Source of the DNA: Protostelium mycophagum
Lineage: Eukaryota > Evosea > Variosea > Protosteliida > Protosteliaceae
Assembly (NCBI GenBank): GCA_002081555.1
Contig: KV921153.1
Span: forward strand, 1-40,294
DNA: 40,294 nt
Direction: 5' to 3'
Positions 31,801 through 40,286 of the stretch are shown here, in pieces; the first letter of the stretch is position 1; each line of letters begins with the position of its first letter. The translations under genes were made by a program, and so were the position numbers. The notes under the pieces were generated by a model. The model saw nothing but the letters and a program-made list of their open reading frames with translations, did not search any database and was not told the origin of the DNA.

Positions 31801-33094
31801 CAATTTGAAGAAGAGGGAGGTGTAGTGGCCGATCCGGATCCAAAGGCACTTGATATCAACGTACTCATAATGCACTCATCTACAATGGTCAGAGAGGTAT
31901 TTATTTTAATTTTAATTTTGGGTTATTTTTTACGAGTTGCAAAATGAGATATCTAGGCGTTAGAGTCTTATACTAAGGGTTACTGGAGCATCTCCTCCGC
32001 TTCCGACGAGGAAAGTTCGCTGAAAATTCTGAAGAATGGAAACTTTAGGGCCATCGTCACAGAGGAAAAATTCGTGAATTTTCTGAGAGAAAACGTGAGC
32101 CACGAGCATATATTAGTCTACAACGCTGTAGTAGTCGGTTTCCCCAGCATTTTCCCGCCGCTGCAAGCCAACAAGGTCAGAAACTCTACAAAAAACCCGA
32201 GCATTCTTGGAAGAAAAAAATATTTTTCACGGAAATTTCTGATGATATCAGGTACGACAGAGTATCCAACAGCTATTGGAGGACAAGAAAATCGAAGGAA
32301 AATTCCCGGCAAGAGACTCCAGCTCCTTCAATATCCCACAATTAGACGATGAATTGAAGAAAAGGCGCATCCTGGTTGCAGAAGACAACGCACTCAACCG
32401 AAGGGTGAGAGATTTCGTGGAAATTTCGATGAAATTTGACGGAAAGATGGAAGAAAATTGATCGTTTAGGTTGCGAAGAGGCAGCTGGAAGCACTTGGGC
32501 TGTACGATGTAGTATTTGTGGAAGATGGTCGTAAAGCTGTAGAGGTGATTGATATCTTTGAGCATTAGAAGAAATCCTCACCACAAAATGTGTGACGTTG
32601 TTTCAGGCACTGCAGCTCCCAAATGACTACAGCGTGGTGCTCATGGATTGTCAGGTATGATATCTTCATGACAACATGTACAATAATGACTCGTTGTAGA
32701 TGCCAATAATGGACGGGATGACCGCGACAACCAGCATCAGAGAGTAAGTCTTTTTAAAAGTATCCTCGAGAAGGTTATGGCAACTCTATTCACTGCTGCA
32801 CAAATGTGCTCAACTCCGCTGGTCCGATGGCCTCTATATATCTATTATATGTATCACAACGTCTGCATGGACACGCCATGATCTCGACATGACTCTAAAG
32901 AATACAGATGGGAGAAGCAAAATGAGCTGGAACACGTGCCGATCATCGCCATGACGGCCAATGCGATGGGAGAGACGACAAGGGAATGTCTTGACGCCGG
33001 CATGGACGATTTCATCTCTAAGCCGGTGACATTAGATCATCTGAGAAGGGTCCTCACACAATGGCTACCCAGAAAGAAGAGGAAGATCACATGA
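28866..33094 (+). CDS. Hybrid histidine kinase with two PAS-like domains and C-terminal receiver
   Basis: ATG 28866 ([19 protein letters not shown]); stop 33092-33094; about 18 exons, roughly 850-900 residues. PAS-like 1: [20 protein letters not shown] (29651-29720) with [19 protein letters not shown]-like 2: [19 protein letters not shown] and [20 protein letters not shown], closing [18 protein letters not shown]-box: [11 protein letters not shown], intron 30722-30836, [15 protein letters not shown]; phospho-His codon 30716-30718. ATPase: N-box [14 protein letters not shown]1 [18 protein letters not shown]2 [15 protein letters not shown] receiver-like inactive segment ([15 protein letters not shown]..) precedes a true receiver: [40 protein letters not shown] with phospho-Asp at 32646-32648, [10 protein letters not shown] and [10 protein letters not shown]. 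No membrane segment seen, so it is a soluble sensor. Output would pass to an HPt protein, known in Dictyostelium to reach RegA. Confidence 0.93.
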
Positions 33095-33503
33095 TGGAAA
33101 TTGATTGTGATTCCGTTGCATCGCAGAGAGTCCATCCGCTTCCATGCGGATCATGAACATAATGACAGTATCGAGATTGGATGTTAAATTGAATGAACAT
33201 ATGAGTAACTTGAGTTTCTGGAAATTTTAAAATCTATTTTAGTCGAAAGAAATCACCATTTTATTTAAACATTTTGGTCTGTATTCTTTTGCAGCAATAG
33301 CGGATTGTTACGTCAGCATTCCCATAATAATAACCATACGTATCTCCACATTTACCAAGTCTGCAGCAGATCCCCACTTTTTTTAATAAAAATTCAAGTT
33401 TTAAATTATCACTCTCCCGCCAAGTGAAGAGGCTCGAAGATTTGGGCAGGCTTTCCGACATTTCTCATATTCATCAAATCACACAGTCAGGCAAGAACAA
33501 ACA
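33095..33503. promoter_or_regulatory. Intergenic region, kinase to methyltransferase
   Basis: 409 bases between two plus-strand genes; must hold the 3' UTR of the kinase and the promoter of the methyltransferase. A 66-codon minus-strand frame (33261-33461) has no domain resemblance. Confidence 0.4.
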
Positions 33504-34695
33504 ATGTCTGGAAATGCACAATATGGTGACATGGACTTCACTCATTCAAATTGATCTAAGATGATCAGGTAATTTCCATAATTATTACGATTTCAATCAG
33601 AACGACCATCGTCATCAGTTAGAAGGAGTGTCTATATTCGACAGAGCCATCGCAAGGAAACAAAAAACCTTCACAGCCATAGATGTCGGTTGTAACGAGG
33701 TGATTGATTCTATGATCATTGATTGGTGCTGAAATTATTTTATTTTTATTCTTTTATGTGCCTTTTTATGTTCTTGCGAAAATTCAATCCTCAAAAGGAA
33801 GAGTAACTTTTCCAGGGGAATTTAACAATAGAGTTACACAAGGAAATCAAAGACAAGGGTATGACGTCATATCTTTGGCCTCATCTTTTCTAAATAGAAA
33901 CATTTTATACAGAAGTGTATCATTTGTTTTGCGTAAGTGTTCACAAAACTAGCAATAAAAGCTGGAATTGACATACAAATACGAACTTTGGGTGTCGACA
34001 TTGATTCCGTACTGATCGAGCGCGCCAAAAATAAGAATATAAATCCCGATGAAATTTCGTTTGAGAGGTTAGTTGTATGACGTCATCACTTCATTTTTGA
34101 CCATCTACAACCAGGCTGGACATGATGATAGATGCAGAGTCTGTCGATGAAATCATGCGAAAATACATCCCCGAAGGTGCACATCTTGTGATGACAAGTG
34201 TTTTTTGTCAACATTGATTTGTACAGGCGAGAGGGGATTTGACCTTGTGACTTGCTTTTCTACAACGATGTGGGTACATTTGAACCACGGAGACAACGGA
34301 TTATTACAATTCCTGGAAAGATTGTCGAAGCTTTCACACAACTTTCTGGTGGTTGAACCCCAGGTTTGTATTTAAATGATCAGGAAATTTCTGATCTCTA
34401 AGCCTTGGAAATGCTACAAAAGCGCCGTCAAGCGTCACAAAAAAATGGGTGCAGAGGTATGTCTGTCAAATCTACAACGAGCCAAATATAAAAATAGGTG
34501 CATCCACTGTTTTCGGTGATCAATATACGCAATGATGTAGAAGAGAGGATAAAGAAGCACCTAAACGAGAGTTGTAATATGGAGACAAAACAGGTTAGTT
34601 GTAGATGAAGAGTTTCTTCATCAGTCTAACCTTCATAGGTACTTGGATCTACAACTTGGGCCAGAACGATCACTTTGTACCAATATAAAGAGTGA
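33504..34695 (+). CDS. Bin3-type RNA methyltransferase (MePCE/BCDIN3D family)
   Basis: First exon MSGNAQY (from ATG 33504) joins across a short intron to [10 protein letters not shown], recreating the family's YGNYxxYY motif. Then [10 protein letters not shown] | [14 protein letters not shown] give SAM-binding motif [21 protein letters not shown] is motif II (post-I acidic loop). Next are [52 protein letters not shown] and [20 protein letters not shown], ending KE and TGA 34693-34695. The VEPQPWKCY block is diagnostic. Family members methylate the gamma or 5' phosphate of small RNAs (7SK in MePCE; tRNA-His and pre-miRNA ends in BCDIN3D). At about 270 residues it is near BCDIN3D size and lacks the long N-terminus of MePCE, so a BCDIN3D-like role is slightly preferred. 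Every junction keeps phase, so the model is strong. Confidence 0.92.
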
Positions 34696-34745
34696 TTGCT
34701 TGTTCCAGAGCAGTCATTTGTTTATAACATACAAGAAGCTCAAAT

Positions 34746-37322
34746 CTATTGGTTTATCACTTCAACAATAAATCTAGCTAGAGTCTGTGCCTCATCAGGT
34801 ACTACATATGTAGAACCATAGACTTTGTGAAGTATTTTCCTTCCCACTGGTGCTACGACCTCTCCATATACACTCGCGCTGATGAAGGTCAGTGATTCGC
34901 TACGGTAACTACTATTCACATTGTCTTATGTTTTTTTGGACCAAAATGTTCTTCCCATGCAATGATGCTATCGTAATTGTCTGGAACTTGAATTACTCTG
35001 GCAGGTCCACTGAACTTCATCTGTCTACCAATTGCAACCTCAGTAAGAATGAGATAACCTGTAGGTCATCAACATTATCTCTGAGTGGAAATAGACTTGA
35101 CCATATCGGTTTTTGTGCGCATCATACGCAATCAGAGGAACATTACTAGCAACCTGATCAGTAAAATAAGTAGCAGGACCAAATTCCACTGGTTTGTTGC
35201 GACGACCTGAGGAGTTAATGAATATTCTGTCACAAGGATTACTGCATATAATGTTGATTCAAACTTATTACCAGATTGTTCTTTCCGGTGACCGTGGGCA
35301 ATAATGTCGAGAGGAGAAGACGATCCAGTATACCACAGCAGTTTACGATTATCTATATGTTTATACTTGGCAGCACGTTCAATCTCTTCTGTATTATCAA
35401 TGCGATATATCTATAATGTGTCATGAATGATCAAATACATACAATTGTAAAGCAATATGTGGCATTACATTCATTAATGTCCAGCATGCATTCTTATCTC
35501 TCTGATTCCAATACTGATAAATAATCTTGTATTCTTCACTATTCTTATCCAAAATCCTCACTTTCTCTCTCAATCTTCTTACATCATCATCATCTACCTG
35601 CACTCGTAAGTCACTTGAGTAATCTTGGACTTCCACCTTGTGTTGCAATTTCATTATGATATCTTTGTTTCTCAATTCGTCTATTTCTTTGAGATTTGCC
35701 TCAGAAGAGATCATAGCCAGAAATTTGTCAATCTTCTTCTCTGCAGAATCATCTGCAGCTGTTAATGACAATATCATATTACAAGCAATTTACCATCATA
35801 TTGCTTGTTCCAAATCGATTCGTAAGCGAAATTAATCAGTCTCTTCTCTTTTGAATCCCTCCAGTCTCGAATGAAGGCGCCATCTATGGCACAGAATTCC
35901 TCCCAGTGATCTGCAATGTCCAACAAAAAGGTGTCTAGACTTCTTGCTATGAAAACAAAGAATTGGTTATCATGTGCCCACACTCCTCCTTGTCTATCTA
36001 CACATAGTTCTGTTGTTTGATCATCTGCCACGTGTCATATAATCTATCACAAACTGTATGGACAGTGTGCCCTGATTATGGACATACGTTCATATCTTGC
36101 AATGATGTCGTTCATATCATAACGTATTACGGGGTAATCTCCTTGATCTTTCCGTCCATATCGCTCGGCATGATATGCAGCGCAGAGACCGTAATTTGCT
36201 ACTCCGACGTAAAAACGTTTATGGGCCTCAAATCCTATTCTGTATCATCGCTTGAGTCCTGAGTACTGTTGCAATGACTGTACTCACCGCCTCATGTCGT
36301 AATTTTGCTCAAGGAGGAGCTCCAGCGAACTGGCCTGATCTCCACGGCAGTCTCCAAAGTAGACAGTATCATATCCTTTGCTGGGTCTGTAATCATCCAA
36401 ATTGACTACCAGCTGTTCTATTTTCATCACCTCTTCACCACCTTCCGTCTCTCCTTCACTATCACTGTCTTGTGTCCTCTTACACGCTTGTATTGTCCTT
36501 TTGAGTTTGATATATGCCTCTCTCAACTTGTAGACAGACAGTGGCCTCTTTCTCAGCTTGTACAGTTCGCGCCAACTCTTCTGCACGCCGTCAAACTGCG
36601 CAAAGGAAAAATATCACCTTGATGTCTTTGTTATTCCATGTGTCATTCTTCCCTTGCTTTATGAATGGAATTAATCGATCTCTCTTGGACTCTGGCACAT
36701 CTCCCATGGCCTTTCTATTTATCTTTGGGAAGATGGGTCTGTAGAATCCTTCATCGCCCTCTCTGACGTCTATTCCTGTGCAGAGTCATCGTCTGTATAT
36801 CTCTTGGAACATCTATACCTCTTTCTTTCAACTCCGTTGTCTGCAAACTTTCCTCATCAATCTTTTCACCGAGCTCTCTCATCTCTTTTATCTTTTCCCA
36901 CACTCTGGGCAATCCTCCATAAGGTAATCTTTTCACAGCATCATCTCGAAGACTTTCTTCTTCGACAACAGATTTAAATCCTTTAGTTCTACTCTGCACC
37001 GCTTCTGGCCAGTAATCCCACCCTGCCTCCGCACATTTTTCTCTCCACATTGTCCTGTCAAACACCTCATCCTCTATAATTATTCTCCTGAATTTCTTTG
37101 ACACACGGCTTAACCGGTACAGATCTTCTGCTGATAGTCTTGTATGATGTTGGAGTAATGTCAACAAGACACCTTCAAAGGAAGGGCGATCGTTGTTCTC
37201 AGTTTCACGGATTTCATCTGCAATCTTTTCCTCTTCATCTTCTGCACACAATGATCTGGTTGGAATGGTCAGAGAATCAGAGGACGTGGTGATTGGTACC
37301 TTTTCAATTGATTTGACTGCAT
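34746..37322 (-). CDS. F-box / SUKH-like / PARP-catalytic-domain protein
   Basis: First exon MQSNQLKR (37322), joined to SLCAEDEEEKIADEI. F-box-like helices: LTLLQHHTRLSAEDLYRLSR with VSKKFRRIIIEDEVFD and MWREKCAEAGWDYWP. The middle part (FDGVQKSWRELYKLRKRP; LDDYRPSKGYDTVYFGD; YVGVANYGLCAAYHAERYG; GGVWAHDNQFFVFIARSLDT, then FLLDIADHWEE) looks SUKH (SMI1/KNR4)-like, the last segment most clearly. The C-terminal third follows PARP1's ADP-ribosyltransferase fold: VRILDKNSEEYKIIYQYWNQ, HIALQLYIYRIDNTEEIERA, NRKLLWYTGSS (His of LLWHGS replaced), GPATYFTDQVASN (for GIYFADMVSKS), YLILTEVAIG, VYGSTYVVPDEAQTLARFIV (for YNEYIVYDIAQ). Stop at 34746-34748. An F-box would link it to SCF ubiquitin ligase; ADP-ribosylation activity is doubtful given the changed triad. 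It converges with the Bin3 gene, 50 bases between stops. Confidence 0.8.
36596..36617 (-). other. 22-nt intron in the F-box/PARP gene
   Basis: Reads GTGATATTTTTCC..GCGCAG, 22 bases in total. It joins ..NDTWNNKDIK to FDGVQKSWREL. Since 22 is not a multiple of three, retention would shift the frame, and the two flanking frames are both long and in different phases, so the intron looks real. Confidence 0.65.
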
Positions 37323-37671
37323 TCTTGAATTGAATCTATGTCAAGATGCTGTTGGCAGCCTGTCGCGCAATCTCCAAAATCTATTACTTTTTCAGTGCGC
37401 GTGCCTTGTACATGACGTTTAATCATAAAATTAATCTTTGTCAATTTTGAATTTCTGAGAGCACCATCGACTTCAGATGAGCTGTGGAAGGGTTCTTGGT
37501 TTTGGGAAGAACCAAGTGGAAAATTGGACAGCAGTTAGAAGATGCTAGACAAATTTACTTGCATTTTTTCTGTTCAGATTTATTTACGTCTAAAAGTTCA
37601 AAATTTGGTACTGACAATCAACATCCAAAACTTGACACTAAAGACATTCAGCAAAATCCAGGTGTTTATTT
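37323..37671. other. Intergenic region between two minus-strand genes
   Basis: 349 bases holding the upstream region of the F-box/PARP gene and the 3' side of paralog B. The 63-codon plus-strand frame at 37484-37675 shows no family resemblance and overlaps the paralog B stop region. No other signal seen. Confidence 0.4.
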
Positions 37672-38450
37672 TTAGATCTGCTTGAGCTCCTGTGGGATTC
37701 CGAATCCTTGTGCTTGCAATGTCTCCAGCTTTCCTCCAACAACTCCACGGTCCTGTATAATTCCTCAGAATACAAACTCTCTTTAGTATCTCTAACCTTC
37801 AAGATGACGGTCTCGTGGGAGACGTGAGGAGCCTCCACGATCTTCTCGTAGATGGGTTGTGTCTCCTGGATCAGAGTGCTCTGGACGACATCGCGTTCCA
37901 AGACGGGTTGAACCTCCTCTATGACTGTCTTTTTGATCACTTCGTTGACGATGGGGGCGTTTACGACCTTAGTCTTCAAAGTGGAGTCGACCTCGAGGGA
38001 AGGGGCGACAACGTTCTCCTTGATGGGAGCGCTGTGATGTCATCAGACTGATGGATTAAAGAGGATGAGAGTGATGTACCTCTTCTCGACGACGGCCTCG
38101 CGGCGCTCGGCGGGAAGGACCTTCTTCTCGACGACAGTGGGCAGGATCTCTGTCTCATGCATCTTCTGAGTGACCTGCTTCACATCGAGTTGTTCGCGCT
38201 CTGTCGTAATCAGCACACGTCATCCTCTATATTTTGACATCCCACCTCTGAAGATCACAGGCTGGACTTCTTTCTTTTCGATGGGGTGTACGTGTTCGTG
38301 AACCACGACGTCCTTCTCAATGTGCTCGACGATCTCAGGGTTAGCAACAACCTTGGCCTCGAGAGGCTTCAGAGAAACGGCGACCTTCTCGAAAGGAGCC
38401 AGAGGGATGGTGGACTTTTCGGTGACGATCTTCTTGTCGACGGAGCTCAT
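37672..38450 (-). CDS. Hydrophilic Val/Glu-rich protein, paralog B
   Basis: ATG 38450 (MSSVDKKIVTEKSTIPLAPF), stop TAA 37672-37674, about 200 residues. Same blocks in the same order as the gene at 14269-15036: VVHEHVHPIEKKEVQPVIFR, REREQLDVKQVTQKMHETE, ILPTVVEKKVLPAERREAVV, SAPIKENVVAPSLEVDSTL, NEVIKKTVIEEVQPVLERDV, STLIQETQPIYEKIVEAPHV, VVGGKLETLQAQGFGIPQEL. Three introns match positions in paralog A, while the one after ..RDVV in A is missing. G+C is higher than in surrounding genes and codons look strongly biased, as expected for an abundant protein. The function is not recognised. Confidence 0.75.
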
Positions 38451-39020
38451 TGTGTGGTTAGGTATGTGGGTGTTGGGTTGTGCGTAGATTGATTTGTGTT
38501 TGGTTTTGTGGCTTCTTCTCTGCGCGGGAGTGGCGAGAAAACTCCGCGATGAACACGATTTGCGGCGTCCGGAATTTCTGGCATAAAACGATAAAAGCCG
38601 CGGTAAGAAGCGTGTTGATGAACGTTGACGAACGTCAAATGTTTTTATTCATATTCACAATAACTTGGGAAGGCATAATCTTGAAAGTCGTTCAGACTGA
38701 ATCAGATGCTTCATTAAATGGACATGAGAGTTTTAATCTCTTCAAAATACAGCTCTGTGGTTTTAATTATAATTGTGCAAAAAGTCTTTTGCGGAGGCAC
38801 ATCGAAAGATTGCCAACACGATGGTGCACATTTGGGGCTTTAATTCCCAGCCATAAGCGAGAAAAACGCGATATACTTTTCTAAACCGGTTGTAGATCGG
38901 TAAAAATAAATCCTCCGATGCAACGTTGCAAGTTCGCCGCAGAGTTCTTCGACGTCGCAACAAGGAGAAGAACCACGTGGTTCATTGCCGTTGCCCTTTG
39001 AAGGATGAAAAGGTACTGGA
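38451..39020. promoter_or_regulatory. Divergent promoter region, paralog B and F-box/Sec7 gene
   Basis: 570 bases between two divergent start codons. Overlapping open frames of 60-130 codons on both strands (38480-38884 +, 38447-39097 -) have no domain features and are probably chance. CGGTTGTAGATCGG at 38886-38899 resembles the window's splice motif and might end a 5'-UTR intron of the F-box/Sec7 gene. Confidence 0.4.
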
Positions 39021-40286
39021 ATGACAGAGGGCGGGCTGCTCCACCTTCCGCCTGAGACTTTAATCAGCCTCTTGGCGGAGTTAAAACCCAAAGACATTGC
39101 TTGCGTCTCTCTTACGTGCAGATCTCTTTATGACCTTTGCATTTCTGATGCATTATGGTGAGTGGCCTGTCTTCCGCATTGTCCTGACAGGATCAGGATG
39201 ACGCTATTTAAAAAGAGATGGGAGACCACACAAGCCGAGAAGGGTCGCCGAGATCACGCACGTTTAGAGGCGAAAAGCTCTTGGAGAAATTATTACATCG
39301 ACAGAAGTCTACAATGGAAGACATGGACGCCAAGGTGAGATGATCGAAGTGACTGACGTGCTGATGCCATCCGTCAGATTTAATGCGGACCCCCTTCAAG
39401 GCCTATGGTATCTGTACACAGAAGGAAAGTTGAATAATCATCTTGCGATGCCAGAACCACAAATGATGATCAAGACTCCCAGTAGATCTGAGATCATTGC
39501 TTGGCTGAAAACAGCAGACATGAACAATATAGCCGGGTTTTTAGTAGAGAACCATAATACCGCTGGCATCAACAAGCGGCAGGTGAAGAGTGATGACGTC
39601 ATCTGTCGATGATTGACATGTACAGATCGCGGACTTCCTGACCGAACCGTAAGTCACCGTTCCTTCTGATCACGTGACGTGTCTGAGCCGCAATAAGGCC
39701 AAAAGTTGCCGCGTCAAAAATTGAATACTGACATCTTTCAGAGACATCATCGAGATGGGACTGACATCAGCTGTCTTGAAGAGAATTGACTTGGACGATC
39801 AACCTTTAGAAGACGCCATGAGGAAGCTGTTCTCACACGTCAGGCTGCCCAAAAACGGTCGCAACGCCGGAATTTTACTGCGACAATTCTCCGAAGTATT
39901 CCACAGCGGCAACCCACACGAGGTAATCGCGCGACCCGTCACAAAGCAATAAGACACCAAAACTACAAACAGAATCTCATGTCTCTCAGCTTCTACAAAG
40001 CCCGGAGCAAGTTTGCGTTTTAGCATGGTCGATAATCGTTCTGGACACCGATCTACACTCCCCGAAAATTCCGAGAAAAATGGGTCTAGACATTTTCGTC
40101 AAGCTGGCGAGGCAAAGTGTTGCACTTGATGATTCTACAATGCGTCCGGAACAGTACCTCAGTGAAATTTACGAGAATATTCGCAGGCATCCTCTGTCTG
40201 CATCGAAAGCGACGAGAGAAACTTCTTGGAATCCGATCGGAATGATATCGCAATGGATATGGGGGTACATCGGACTTTCCAAATAA
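39021..40286 (+). CDS. F-box and Sec7 domain protein (FBXO8-like)
   Basis: ATG 39021. F-box at the N-terminus: LLHLPPETLISLLAELKPKD with IACVSLTCRSLYDLCISDAL and W. A linker rich in W, K and R follows (LFKKRWETTQAEKGRRDHAR). The Sec7-like domain starts FNADPLQGLWYLYTEGKLNN, then IAGFLVENHNTAGINKRQIA, DFLTEPDIIEMGLTSAVLKR, DQPLEDAMRKLFSHVRLPKN, LLRQFSEVFHSGNPHE, an intron with VCVLAWSIIVLDTDLHSP after it, then PRKMGLDIFVKLARQ and LSEIYENIRRHPLS; TAA at 40284-40286. Sec7 domains are GEFs for Arf GTPases; F-box plus Sec7 is the layout of human FBXO8, an SCF substrate adaptor acting on Arf proteins. The LDTDLHSP signature is kept, but the glutamic-finger motif RLPGE reads RLPKN. The stop codon overlaps an AAATAAA polyadenylation-like signal. 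Confidence 0.87.

Noticed and set aside
19500-34500. CGTTGTAGAT / ATCTACAACG as a transcription-factor site or dispersed mobile repeat
   Set aside because: Nearly all copies fall at or in introns, many exactly at the acceptor. A few exonic copies (such as IYN codons at 1087, 10657 and 22671) are explained by coding. No flanking homology longer than the motif is visible, so a full mobile element is not supported.
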